A stretch of 64,000 nucleotides of DNA from Frigidibacter mobilis (GTDB lineage Bacteria > Pseudomonadota > Alphaproteobacteria > Rhodobacterales > Rhodobacteraceae), in contig NZ_CP012661.1 of assembly GCF_001620265.1 (NCBI RefSeq), positions 4,353,001 to 4,417,000 on the forward strand, in the 5' to 3' direction. The notes beneath the pieces are model-generated. The model did no database searches, had not been told where the DNA came from, and saw only the letters and a program-made list of their open reading frames with translations. Below are positions 1-9,431 of the stretch, in pieces. The translations under genes and the position numbers were made by a program. The first letter of the stretch is position 1, and each line of letters opens with the position of its first letter.

Positions 1-961
1 AAGCCTTTGTTGCGACCATACATCCGGGTCACCGCCTCACGGGTGGTGCTGCCGACGGCGGCAGAAACCTCTTTTACCGTCCGCTGGTCCCGCGGGGTGA
101 TGTAGAGCTTGAGCCCTGCCCCGTTCTCGAGACTTTCGCGGCCTTCGGGCCCGTAGATCCTGTCGAGTGAAGCCAGCGACTGCGCAATCATCGCGACGCG
201 GCCGCCATAGCTTGCCAGCGAGTGGATCGCGCGCTCGAGATAGGGCATCGCCCCCATCTGCTGGAATTCGTCGATCATCATCATGACCGGCCAGGGTTCA
301 TCCGGGCCAGGCTCATTCAGTCGGATCGAGGCGATGAGATCGGCGAACATCAAGCGCAAGAGCGGCGCCAGAGTGGCGATGTGATCCTCGGAGACGGCGA
401 TATAGAGCGACTGCGGGGACTTGCGGAAGGTCGAGAAATCAAAGTCGCTGTCTTGCGTGGCCGAGCGCACCGCCGGGTTGTCCCATTGCTTGAGACCGGC
501 GGTCATCAACGCTTGGATGTTCGAGGTCAGGAGCCGCGACGAGGCTGAGGCCGCGTTGGTCCAAAGCTCGCGCAGAATGTCTTCTTCGGCCTCGTCGGCA
601 TAGGTCTTGTATTGTGCGTTCTTGTACTCGCCCCGGCGACGATCTGGTTCACTGCGCCAAGGTTCGGCGTGCCGCGCTGGATCGCCAGCAGACAGGCCGC
701 AACAAAGATCGACTTGCCGGCCTCGGAGAATGTGTCGAGGGTCTTGTTGTCCTTGTCGAGGAAGAGGTCGGCCAGGATCGAGACCTCGGTGAATCGCTGT
801 GCGAAGCTCGGGGCCTTCGCGATCCGGGCGAGCGGGTTGTAACGATGCGTGGCATTGGCCCAGTCGAAGGGGCTGAAGCGATAGACCTCGTCGCCGTTCA
901 GCGCCCTGAGCCGGGCGGTCTTCTCGAAGTTCTCGCCTTTCACGTCGAGCACCACGTGGTC
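1..961 (-). pseudogene. virD4: VirD4/TraG-type conjugative coupling protein, internal fragment
   Basis: The minus strand encodes the ATPase core of a type IV coupling protein, the inner-membrane pump that feeds relaxase-DNA to a type IV secretion channel. Reading from 961 downward I see VVLDVKGENFEKTARL, then a frame break near 628 (one G apparently lost in GGGG), then a Walker B stretch MMMIDEFQQMG near 270 followed by SYGGRVAMIAQSLASLDRIYG. The Walker A half, which should lie just upstream of the DVKGE motif, is missing because an IS3 element starts at 962. The other end runs off the window. It is therefore a broken relic of a conjugation system, marking this DNA as plasmid- or ICE-derived. 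Family assignment is firm; gene name (virD4 versus traG) is not resolved. Confidence 0.85.
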
Positions 962-1020
962 TGCCCCCTGAAAAGTGGTCCTCGCTGAAGTAGGCTTTTG
1001 AGCCAGAGGAGGACGAAGGA

Positions 1021-1299
1021 ATGCCCCAGAAGAAGCACAAGCCGGAAGAGATTGTTTCGAAGCTCCGGCAGGTCGATGTGTTGGTATCGCAAGGCCGCTC
1101 GGTGGCGGAGGCGGTTCGCTCGATCGGCGTGACGCAGTTCACCTACTATCGGTGGCGGAAGGAGTTCGGCGGCCTGAAGACCGACCAGGTAAAACGCCTG
1201 AAGGAACTGGAGAAGGAGAACGAGCGGCTGCGGAAGGCCGTCTCCGATCTGACGCTCGAGAAGCTGATCCTTCGGGAGGCCGCCTCGGGAAACTTCTGA
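1021..1299 (+). CDS. IS3-family transposase OrfA
   Basis: A 92-residue protein with an N-terminal helix-turn-helix (KPEEIVSKLRQVDVLVSQGRS...YYRWRKEFGG) and a leucine-rich coiled coil (LKELEKENERLRKAVSDLTLEKLIL). This is the usual OrfA architecture of IS3 elements: sequence recognition of the IS ends plus dimerisation with OrfAB. It is complete, and the start ATG has the purine-rich GGAGGACGAAGGA just upstream. Confidence 0.9.
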   Translation: MPQKKHKPEEIVSKLRQVDVLVSQGRSVAEAVRSIGVTQFTYYRWRKEFGGLKTDQVKRLKELEKENERLRKAVSDLTLEKLILREAASGNF

Positions 1300-2186
1300 G
1301 CCCCGCCCGCCGCCGCGCTTGCATCGACCACGTCAGGCTGAAGCTCGGCGTGTCCGAGCGGTTCGCCTGCCGCGTGTTGGGGCAGCACCGCTCGACCCAG
1401 CGCAAGGTGCCGCGAGGCCGGGCCGATGAAGACGCACTGACCGCGGACATCATCGCGCTCGCTTCAGAGTACGGCCGCTACGGCTACCGGCGGATCACCG
1501 CCCTGCTGCGGGAGGCCGGATGGGCGGTGAACGTCAAACGGGTCGAGCGGATTTGGCGGCGGGAGGGCTGAAAGTCCCGCAGAAACAGCCGAAGAGGGAC
1601 GGCAATGGTTGAACGACGGGTCTTGCATCCGCCTGCGGCCTGAGCGTCCAAACCACGTCTGGTCCTACGACTTCGTCGAAAGCCGGACCATGATGGGAGA
1701 AAGTTCCGCATGCTTAACCTGATTGACGAGTTCACTCGGGAGTGCCTGGCGATCCGCATCGATCGCAGATTGCGGTCAACGGATGTCATCGACGTCCTGT
1801 CCGACCTGTTCATCCTGCGCGGCGTGCCTGACCATGTGAGGTCTGACAACGGTCCCGAGTTCGTGGCGAAGGCGGTCCGGGAGTGGATCGCCGCTGTCGG
1901 CGCCAGGACCGCCTTCATTGAACCGGGCAGCCCGTGGGAGAACGGCTATTGCGAGAGCTTCAACGCCAAACTCCGTGACGAGCTTTTGAACGGCGAAATC
2001 TTCTACAGCCTCGCCGAGGCGAAGATCGTCATCGAGAGCTGGCGACGGCACTACAACACCAGGCGCCCGCACTCATCACTGGGCTATCGACCCCCGGCGC
2101 CAGAGGCAGTGCAGTGGCCGGCTTCGCCACCCGGAACCGCTTCGCCGGCCACGCCCGTCGTAGCGCCAAGACCTATTATGCACTAA
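1296..2186 (+). pseudogene. IS3-family transposase OrfB (rve integrase), three frame breaks
   Basis: DDE integrase-core half of the IS3 transposase. It follows OrfA in another frame (LLSPARRRACIDHVRLKLGVSERFACRVL...). The frame is lost near 1568, near 1597 and near 1695; each is explained by one missing G or C. After the last break it continues as MLNLIDEFTRECLAIRIDRRLRSTDVIDVL...DNGPEFVAKAVREWI...ENGYCESFNAKLRDELL. The visible D and E motifs are those of the rve core. As given it cannot make active transposase. Confidence 0.85.
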
Positions 2187-2217
2187 GGTTGAGACCGGAC
2201 CACCCAATCGGGGCAGG

Positions 2218-2805
2218 CCAATCGTTGCAAAGGGGCGCGCCAAGTTGGCCCGGGAGCTCAGTGATGTCCTATCAAACCCTGCTCCAGAACTGAGCTCTCG
2301 CATCCTTCTCCTGATTGAAGACATTGTCGACGACTGGAACCGCCTCGACGCGCGCATCGCGGCTTTTGACAAGGAAATCGTTGCGGTTGCCCGTGCCGAC
2401 GAAGCGATGCGCCGCCTTACCTCGATCCCGGGCATCGGACCGATCAACGCGACAGCGCTGGTCGCCGCGATCGGTGATGCCAGTGCCTTCACCAAGGGGC
2501 GAGACTTGTCTGCCTGGCTTGGCCTGGTTCCGAAACAAGCAACAACCGGTGGCAAGCCGCGGTTACTTGGCATCACCAAGCGTGGGAACCGCTACCTGCG
2601 AAAGAACCTCGTCCACGGCGCGAGGGCAGTCCTGCCCAGGCTCGCCGCACAGGATACACGCATCGGGGACTGGTTGCGCGGGATGCTGGCCCGAAACCAC
2701 AAGAACGTTGTCGTGGTGGCGCTGGCGAACAAACTCGCCCGTATCTGTTGGGCGGTACTGACTGGACAGCAGGCTTTTAAGCACGAGGCCAAGCCTGCAC
2801 ACTGA
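2218..2805 (+). pseudogene. IS110-family transposase, C-terminal fragment
   Basis: About 190 residues, open from the IS3 boundary, matching the Tnp_20 domain of IS110 transposases: RLTSIPGIGPINATALVAAIGDASAF, then GLVPKQATTGGKPRLLGITKRGNRYLRKNLVHGARA. The N-terminal DEDD catalytic half is absent, so this is a truncated relic. Its 3' flank (2806-3065) is the likely IS110 right end. Confidence 0.85.
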
Positions 2806-3065
2806 GATGAGGCCGTCGTCCTCAGAGTATTGAAGGCGACTGCCCACGATGTCTGCGAAGAGTAGGACAGAGGGCAAAACAGTCGAACGGCGGTGTGGAA
2901 ACCTGAGCGTTGTCAACGGCCAACATGGCCGAGCCGATTACGAGGACCACATCGCGCGTATCTCCATCTTGGCAGGGAGTTCACTCCGAGGCCAGATACG
3001 TTGACGCAGACTGTGAAACCTGAATGTCAAACCACTTGCAGACAGGGTGGGCCATACGTTGACAT
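2806..3065. other. Non-coding remnant between IS110 and IS256 fragments
   Basis: About 260 bases without a credible gene. It probably contains the right end of the truncated IS110 element and a short piece of another IS ending near 3065, where the older IS256 fragment starts. The 75-codon open frame here has no recognisable domain. Confidence 0.5.
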
Positions 3066-3192
3066 AATGCCTTGGCGCATGCTCCGACGAAACAGCGCAC
3101 GGCGGTGGCAGCGATGCTGAAGACGATCTTCGCCCAGGAGAGCAAGACCGACGCAGAGGCGCAGTGGGCCATCGTGGCGGATGCGCTTCGTG

Positions 3193-4521
3193 GAGAGTGT
3201 CAGATCTTCTGTGTATGAGTGATCCGGTCCATGCTTCTTCGAAAGGAAGCATGCATGACGATCTCCAAGGAACTGCTGGACGAACTGCTGAAGGGCGTGG
3301 AGCGTCCTGAGGACCTGCTCGGCGAGGCCGGGCTGATGAAAGAGCTGAAGATCAAGCTCATGGAGCGTATGCTGGGCGCCGAGCTGACCGCGCATCTGGG
3401 CTATGAAGAGGGCAAGGAGGTTCCACCGGGCCAGGGCAACCGCCGGAACGGCACCTCGACCAAGGTGCTGAAGGGGCAGGACGGAGAGATGCCGGTGGCG
3501 GTGCCCCGCGACCGCGACAGCAGCTTCGAGCCCGAACTGGTGAAGAAGGGCCAGACCCGGATCGACGGGATGGATGACAAGATCATCGGGCTCTATGCCG
3601 CCGGGCTGACGGTGCGGGATATCCAAGCTCATCTGCTCGATCTCTACGGCCTGAAGGTCTCGCCCGACCTGATCAGCCGCGTGACCGACGCCGTTCTGGA
3701 CGAGGTCCGGGAATGGCAGAGCCGGGCGCTGGAACGGATGTATCCGATCGTGATCTTCGACGCGCTACGGGTGAAGATCCGCGATGCCGACAGCCGGACG
3801 GTGAAGAACAAGGCCGTGTATGTCGCCTTGGGCGTTACCCGCGATGGCCAGCGCGAGGTTCTTGGCCTCTGGATCGCCGAAAATGAAGGCGCCAAATTCT
3901 GGCTGTCGGTGATGAACGAGCTGAAGAACCGCGGCATCCAGGACATCCTGATCGCGGTCGTGGACGGTCTGAAGGGCTTCCCCGAGGCCATCACCGCCGC
4001 CTTCCCGGAGGCCATGGTCCAGACCTGCATCGTGCATCTGGTGCGCCACAGCCTGAACTTCTGTTCCTGGAAGGACCGGAAGGTGGTGGCTGCCGACCTG
4101 CGCCGGGTTTACAGCGCCCCGACCGCCGATGTGGCCGAGGCCGAGCTCGATGCCTTCGAAGAGAAATGGGCCGGGAAATACGCCTCCATCGCCCCGGCCT
4201 GGCGCCGGGCATGGCAGGAGGTGATCCCGTTCTTTGGTTTCGATCCTGCGATCCGCAAGATCATCTATACCACGAATGCCATAGAAAGTCTGAACCGCGT
4301 CATCCGGAAATCCATCAAGACACGGGGCTCATTCCCGACCGACGAGGCCGCGACCAAGCTGATCTACCTCGCAATCCGCAAGTTCGAAAAGGATGGCAGA
4401 AATGTTCGGGAATGGTTTGCAGCCCGCAACCAGTTCGCCATAATGTTCGGCGAGCGCTTCGACGCTTGAGTATCCCAAACCGCATGGGCCGGCCCGGATA
4501 CACAAAGTTCAGGACACTCCC
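3193..4521 (+). mobile_element. Intact IS256-family insertion sequence
   Basis: A 1329-bp element with imperfect inverted ends (GAGAGTGTC...TGTGTAT at the left, complement of GGGAGTGTC...TGTGTAT at the right), flanked by the 8-bp direct repeat GCTTCGTG at 3185-3192 and 4522-4529. Eight-base duplications are normal for IS256. One full-length transposase gene sits inside. Confidence 0.9.
3255..4469 (+). CDS. IS256-family (Mutator-type) transposase, full length
   Basis: A 404-residue transposase of normal family length. I chose ATG 3255 because GAAAGGAAGC lies just upstream; an in-frame start at 3219 would overlap the terminal repeat. Recognisable stretches: DKIIGLYAAGLTVRDIQAHL, then FDALRVKIRDADSRTVKNKAVYVALGV with the first catalytic Asp, AVVDGLKGFPEAI with the second, and the C-terminal IYTTNAIESLNRVIRKSIKTRGSFP with the catalytic Glu. 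No lesions, so it may be active. Confidence 0.93.
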   Translation: MTISKELLDELLKGVERPEDLLGEAGLMKELKIKLMERMLGAELTAHLGYEEGKEVPPGQGNRRNGTSTKVLKGQDGEMPVAVPRDRDSSFEPELVKKGQTRIDGMDDKIIGLYAAGLTVRDIQAHLLDLYGLKVSPDLISRVTDAVLDEVREWQSRALERMYPIVIFDALRVKIRDADSRTVKNKAVYVALGVTRDGQREVLGLWIAENEGAKFWLSVMNELKNRGIQDILIAVVDGLKGFPEAITAAFPEAMVQTCIVHLVRHSLNFCSWKDRKVVAADLRRVYSAPTADVAEAELDAFEEKWAGKYASIAPAWRRAWQEVIPFFGFDPAIRKIIYTTNAIESLNRVIRKSIKTRGSFPTDEAATKLIYLAIRKFEKDGRNVREWFAARNQFAIMFGERFDA

Positions 4522-4893
4522 GCTTCGTGAGAAACAACCCAAGCTCGGCGCGCTGCTGGATGCCTCACGCGACGATGTCCTCGCATACATGTCGTTCCCC
4601 CGCGAACACTGGACCCAGATCGCATCCACGAACCCGCTGGAACGGGTGAACCGCGAGGTGAAACGGCGCGCCGATGTCATCGGGATCTTCCCTAACGACG
4701 CCGCGATCGTGCGCCTCGTCGGCGCACTGATGCTGGAAACCAACGATGAATGGGCCGTGGCGCGGCGATACATGTCGCTTGAAACCTTGGCTCGTGTTAC
4801 CGACAATCCCAACGTCAGGTTGCCCGCCGTGGCATCCTGATCAGACCCAGACCTCTCCGAAGGTCGGCGATCCTACACCACGCTTTCGGACAC

Positions 4894-5159
4894 TATCCGA
4901 CAACACCCCGAGCGCGTCACGCGCCTGATCAGCATCGGGCGAAAGAACTGGCTTTTCGCACGCTCCGACAGCGGTGGCGAAACGCTGTCCCGGGCGATGT
5001 CCCTTGTCGAGACAGCCAAGATGAACGGCCTCTATCCGCAAGCCTGGCTGGCCGAAATCCTCGACCGCATCCACAATCACATGACCAACCCGCTCAACGA
5101 ACCGCTTCCATGGAACTGGACGCCAATGAACTGATCCATGGTAACAACCGGGCGGTTAC
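4894..5159 (+). pseudogene. IS66-family TnpC, C-terminal relic
   Basis: Open from about 4903: QHPERVTRLISIGRKNWLFARSDSGGETLSRAMSLVETAKMNGLYPQAWLAEILDRI...PWNWTPMN with the stop at 5131-5133. This is the characteristic IS66 transposase tail (GRKNWLFAGSDxGG and a DELLPWN-like end). The element end (...GGCGGTTAC) falls near 5159. Everything upstream is lost. Confidence 0.8.
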
Positions 5160-5216
5160 GTTTTCGGGAGGTGATTACCTTTGAATCTTGAGGTCCGACT
5201 TCGCCTTTGCTAGGAA

Positions 5217-5232
5217 TCGAACAACCATTAGA
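5217..5232. promoter_or_regulatory. Predicted TetR operator, site 1
   Basis: TCGAACAACCATTAGA agrees with the regulon consensus TCTAACAATTGTTAGA at 12 of 16 positions and lies 25 bp upstream of the CoA-transferase start. A TTTGCT-17-TAGAAA promoter-like pair overlaps it. It is one of the weaker sites. Confidence 0.6.
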
Positions 5233-5256
5233 AAATTAGCAAAGTCGAAAGTGCAG

Positions 5257-6467
5257 ATGTCTGGACCCTTGATCAACTGAAGATTATAGAACTTGGTCAC
5301 GTAATTGCCGGACCACTTGCGGCAGCTTTACTCTCGGATTTTGGTGCAGATGTCATCAAGATCGAAGCCCCCAACCGGACGGATATGATGCGCGACCTTG
5401 GACCCAAGGCAGAGGATGGGGTGGGCGTCTGGTGGAAGACTTTGGGCCGCAACAAGAAAACACTAGGCCTGGACTGGAAGTCCGACGAGGGCCGGGACAT
5501 CCTGCGCAGGTTGGTTGAAGATGCCGACGTGCTGATCGAAAATTTCCGTCCGGGTGTGCTAGAACGTGCTGGTGTTGGGCCAGACGTCCTGCACGATTGG
5601 AACCCGGACTTGGTTGTCTTGCGGGTTTCAGGTTACGGACAGGACGGTCCGATGCGCGACGTGCCAGCGTTTGGACGTGCTGCGGAGGCCATGAGTGGTT
5701 TAGCACATCTGACCGGTTTTCCTGACGGGCCGCCGATGCACCCCGGGTTTCCGGCGGCTGACAGCACGACAGGGCTGATGGGCGCTTTGGGAGTCATGAT
5801 CGCGCTATTTGCTCGCGAAAAGGGCATTGCACGCGGTCAGGTCGTCGATCTTGCGGTGTTCGAGGCGTTGCTTCGGTTGATGGACTATCCTGTTCCCGCA
5901 TTGACGGGCGCGAACCTCTCGCCGCGGCGCAATGGGCTGCGCCAGCCGATGGACTTTGCTCCGGGGGGGATGTTCCGAACGTCCGATGGGGTGTGGCTGA
6001 CCGTTTCCGCAGGAAGCGCGGAAACCGCGCAACGACTGTTGCGGGCAGTCGGCGGGGACGCCCTTGCCGATGATCCGCGGTTTGCAACACTCGTCGAGAT
6101 GTCGCAGCACATGGCGGTGGTCTTTGACGCGATCAATGATTTTGTCACGCAGCGCACGGCTAAGGAAGTGGAGGCGGTATTCGCCCGCCATGATGCCGTC
6201 GCCTCGCGTGTGTTGAGTGTCGAGGAAATCACGACGAACGAGCAGATACGCCATCGCGGGGATATCGTGTCGGTCGCTGGCGAACAGACCCAGGTCATTG
6301 GTCCGGTCCCTCATCTCAGCGCGACGCCCGGTCAGCTTCGTTGGCTGGGACGACCGCCTGGCGCAGACAGTCAGAGCATTCTGCGTGATCTTGGTTTTAA
6401 CGATGAGCGGATCACTGCCCTGTGTGAGGCTGGGCTCGTAAGATTGGAAGGAGGGCGCGCGCTATGA
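5257..6467 (+). CDS. CaiB/BaiF family acyl-CoA transferase (one frame break near the start)
   Basis: Class III CoA-transferase, moving CoA between carboxylic acids through an aspartyl-CoA thioester. ATG 5257 (MSGP) fits the family N-terminus if one base is missing in the CCC run near 5266; the frame then reads LDQLKIIELGHVIAGPLAAALLSDFGADVIKIEAP. The corrected protein is about 403 aa. The family catalytic Asp lies in GFPAADSTTG at about residue 169, the position known for formyl-CoA transferase. The stop overlaps the next gene (ATGA), an acyl-CoA dehydrogenase, so the two are probably co-transcribed from the operator at 5217. Substrate unknown. Without the correction the first in-frame ATG is 5385, which would delete the conserved CoA-binding N-terminus. 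Confidence 0.85.
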
Positions 6468-7629
6468 CATTTCGATTGACCGCCGACCAACAAGAGATTC
6501 GCGACCAGATTCTGCGGATTTGTGCAAGGTTCGACGACGACTACTGGCTGGACCGGGATCGTAACGGTGGTTTTCCCCATGATCTGCACAGGGCAATGGC
6601 CGATGGCGGCTGGCTGGGTATCGCCATGCCAGAAGCTGTCGGCGGCGCGGGTCTGGGGATCACCGAAGCGACCATCATGATGCAGGCAATTGCCGAGTCG
6701 GGGGCCGGCGCAAGCGGCGCCTCGGCCATCCACATGAACATTTTCGGGCTCAACCCGGTGGTGAAGTTCGGGACCGATGAGCAGCGCGCGCGCATGCTTG
6801 GCCCGCTGATCGCGGGCGACGAAAAGGCCTGTTTCGCCGTGACCGAACCGACGACCGGGTTGGACACCACAAAGCTGAAGACCGTGGCGGTGCGGCGGGG
6901 GGACAGATATGTCGTGCACGGACAAAAAGTCTGGATTTCTACCGCGCAGGTGGCGGACAAGATGTTGCTTCTGGCCAGAACAACGCGGCTTGAGGATGTG
7001 AGCAGCCCGACCGAAGGGCTGAGCCTGTTCTATACAGATCTCGACCGAAATTTCGTTGACGTGCGAGAGATCGAAAAGATGGGTCGAAAGGCTGTCGATT
7101 CGAACGAAGTCTTCATCGATGGGTTGCCGATTCCGGCTGAGGACCTGATCGGGAGGAGGGCAAAGGCTTTAGACAAATTTTGCACGGGTTGAATCCCGAA
7201 CGCATCCTGGTGGCCGGTGAATGCATCGGTATTGCGCGCAACGCGCTGGCGCGCGCGGCACATTATGCAAACGAACGTGTGATTTTTGGCCGCCCGATCG
7301 GCCAAAATCAGGGTGTTCAGCATCCGCTCGCCAAAGCCTGGGCGCGGGTGGAATCTGCCAATCTCATGGTGATGCACGCTGCTGCCCTTTACGATGCGGG
7401 AGAGCCCTGCGGCGTCGAGGCGAACGCTGCCAAGCTTCTGGCTGCCGACGCCGCGGTCGAGGCGACCGAAGCCGCCCAGATCACATTTGGCGGATTCGGA
7501 TACGCCAAGGAATATCACGTGGAGCGCCTGGTACGGGAGGCTCTGCTGTTCCGGATCGTACCGGTGACACCGCAGATGCTTTTGTCATTCATAGCGGAGA
7601 AAGCCCTTGGGCTTCCAAAGTCTTACTGA
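6464..7629 (+). CDS. Acyl-CoA dehydrogenase (one frame break near 7157)
   Basis: FAD enzyme introducing an alpha,beta double bond in an acyl-CoA and passing electrons to ETF. The N-terminal part (MTFRLTADQQEIRDQIL...CFAVTEPTTGLDTTKL...GQKVWISTAQVADKMLLLAR) stays in frame to about 7157, where one G appears lost in the GGGAGGAGGG stretch. The C-terminal part resumes as LHGLNPERILVAGECIGIARNAL...ERVIFGRPIGQNQGVQHPLAKAWA...GGFGYAKEYHVERLVREA. Corrected length is 388 aa, normal for the family. GGFGYAKEYHVER carries the expected catalytic Glu. It overlaps the upstream CoA-transferase by 4 bp. Acyl specificity cannot be told from sequence. Confidence 0.87.
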
Positions 7630-7678
7630 TCGGAGATAACGGGCGCGGGCTACTGGGAAAAGTTGTCTTGACCATTTT

Positions 7679-7694
7679 TCTAACGAGCGTTAGA
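7679..7694. promoter_or_regulatory. Predicted TetR operator with overlapping promoter, site 2
   Basis: TCTAACGAGCGTTAGA is a palindrome with perfect six-base arms. It sits inside TTGACC-17 bp-TAGATT, a good sigma-70 promoter shape, so a bound repressor would cover the -10 box. It stands 40 bp upstream of the SDR and apparently heads the long transporter and ETF unit. Confidence 0.78.
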
Positions 7695-7734
7695 TTAATG
7701 TCAGCTACCCTAATGGGGAATGGGAGGAGGCGTC

Positions 7735-8588
7735 ATGAATAAGACGCAGTTCGGGTCTTCGAGGGAGGACCTGTCGAAACGTGCAACCGTTTACGCAAGC
7801 GGTTTATTCACAGGCAAAACCGTTGTCGTGACTGGTGCTGGAGGCGGATTGGGGCTGGCTATTGCGACCCTGTTCGCCAGGCTTGGGCCAATCTGGCGAT
7901 CAATGGACGTAACGAAGAGAAGCTGGCCTTGGCCAGGGAGTTCCTCGAGAGTTTCGGCGGCAGAGTTTTCGCTTTGCCCATGACCATCCGGGAACCTGAC
8001 CAGGTCGAGGATTTTGTCGCCAAGACGAACCAGGAATTCGGGGCAATTGACGTTTTGGTGAACAATGCTGGGGGTCAGTTTCCGCAAGCCGCGTTGGACT
8101 TCAGTCCAAAGGGCTGGAATGCGGTCATAGACACCAACCTCAACGGCACCTGGTGGATGATGCAATCCGCGGCGCGCCACTGGGTTGCCAACAAGCAATC
8201 GGGCTCCATCGTCAACATCGTGGCCGATATCTGGCGCGGCATGCCCGGCATCGCGCATACCTGTGCGGCCCGGGCAGGGGTAATTTACCTGTCCAAGTCG
8301 GTTGCGGTGGAGTGGGCCCCGCATGATATCCGAGTGAACTGCGTGGCGCCGGGTTGCTGCGAAAGCAACGGTTTCGGGAACTACCCTCCAGAGGGTTCTG
8401 CGACCTTTCAGGACTCCAACCCGATGCGGCATGCCGGGGACGAATGGGACGTCGCTGAAGGCGTTGTCTATATGGCGGCCAATTCAGGGAAATTCGTAAC
8501 CGGTGAAGTTCTGAACATCGACGGTGGGCAGCAATTGTGGGGGGATCCATGGCCAACGGGGCGACCGGATTACTTCCGGATTTCCTGA
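7735..8588 (+). CDS. SDR oxidoreductase, 2-enoyl/2,4-dienoyl-CoA reductase-like (one frame break)
   Basis: Short-chain dehydrogenase/reductase. The NAD(P) motif is KTVVVTGAGGGLGLAIA; then VLVNNAGGQFP, and GEVLNIDGGQQLW near the end. One G appears lost near 7888 (LGANLAINGRNEEKLALAREF when restored), giving 284 aa. The usual Tyr of the YxxxK motif is replaced: the segment reads HTCAARAGVIYLSKSVAVEWAPHDIRVNCVAPG. The same substitution occurs in peroxisomal trans-2-enoyl-CoA and 2,4-dienoyl-CoA reductases. I therefore favour an enoyl- or dienoyl-CoA reductase over a 3-hydroxyacyl-CoA dehydrogenase. ATG 7735 follows GGGAGGAGGC; an ATG at 7720 lies upstream of this ribosome site. Confidence 0.8.
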
Positions 8589-8625
8589 TGGTAGCCATGA
8601 ACGTCAGTGGGGGAAAAGTATTTAG

Positions 8626-9431
8626 ATGACAACGAAGCGTAAAACGGCCATGGGGACGATGGCCGGGCGATACTAGAGTGTAACGGGGTCGAACGACGGT
8701 TTGGCGGCATCGTCGCTGTCACCGGCGTGGATCTTGTCATTCGGCAAGGGGAAATCTTTGGGCTTGTCGGTCCGAATGGAAGCGGCAAGACAACACTAAC
8801 GAACGCAATTACCGGATTTTTCCCGCCAAACGAGGGCAAAGTCCGGCTGGCAGGAAAGGACATCACGGGCACGGCGCCTCACAAGGTTGCCAAGCTTGGG
8901 GTGGCCCGGACGTTCCAGAATCTTGCGCTGTTCAACGGGTTGAGCGTTCTGGACAACATCCTGCTCGGGCGGCACATCCACATGAGGCCAGGCGTTTTGC
9001 GCACGGCGCTTTATTGGTGGGCAGCACAGCGTGAAGAAATCGCGAACCGTAAAATCGTCGAGGAAGTGATCGAGTTTCTGCAGCTCGAAAGCATTAGACA
9101 TGAGTTGGTTGATGGTCTTCCGATCGGGTTAAAAAAGCGGGTCGAGCTGGCGCGGGCATTGGTTGCTGAGCCGCAGATGTTGATTCTCGATGAGCCGATG
9201 GCAGGCATGAATCAGGAAGAAAAGGGATACATGTCCCGCTTCATTCTGGATGCCCGGGCCGAACGTGGCGTGACCGTTCTACTCATCGAGCACCATATGG
9301 ATGTCATCACCGGCATTTGCGATCGGATGCTGGCCCTGAATTATGGTGAAATGATCGCCAGCGGCATCCCCAAGGAGGTTGTGAAGGACCCCCGGGTCAT
9401 CGAGGCATATATCGGAGGGTCGCATGACTGA
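8626..9431 (+). CDS. livG: Branched-chain-type ABC transporter ATP-binding protein LivG (frame break near start)
   Basis: One of two ATPases of a LivFGHMK-type importer. Walker A is GLVGPNGSGKTTL, the LivG-typical GVARTFQNLALF follows, the signature region reads LPIGLKKRVELARAL, Walker B is MLILDEPMAGMN, and the H-loop is LLIEHHMDVI. The N-terminus ILECNGVERRFGGIVAVTGVDLVI lies in frame only if one G is restored in CCGGGCG near 8667, which links it to ATG 8626 (268 aa). Signature LSGG is replaced by LPIG, as is common in LivG. It overlaps the downstream ligase gene by 8 bp. Confidence 0.87.

Larger units (their letters stand above)
962..2215 (+). mobile_element. IS3-family element (IS407-like), inserted in virD4
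   Basis: The ends are imperfect inverted repeats: TGCCCC...GTGGTCC at 962-981 and its complement ending at 2215. The element carries orfA and a frame-broken orfB. Its left flank is virD4; its right flank is an IS110 fragment rather than the rest of virD4, and no matching target duplication is visible. A deletion or recombination has therefore followed insertion. Confidence 0.8.
3066..4893 (+). pseudogene. Older IS256-family transposase fragment, split by a second IS256
   Basis: C-terminal part of an IS256/Mutator-type transposase, open from NALAHAPTKQRTAVAAMLKTIF at 3066 to DALR at 3192 and resuming at 4530 as EKQPKLGALLDASRDDVLAYMSF...VNREVKRRADVIGIFPNDAAIVRLVGALML...LPAVAS, stop at 4840. 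Removing 3193-4521 plus one copy of the 8-bp duplication GCTTCGTG restores the frame exactly through ADALREKQPKLG. The right end of the host element is probably near 4893, where the sequence reads ...TTTCGGACAC. The N-terminal two thirds are missing. Confidence 0.85.

Noticed and set aside
222..548. Plus-strand open frames of 108 and 124 codons at the left edge
   Set aside because: They are antisense shadows of virD4, which has clear ATPase motifs on the minus strand.
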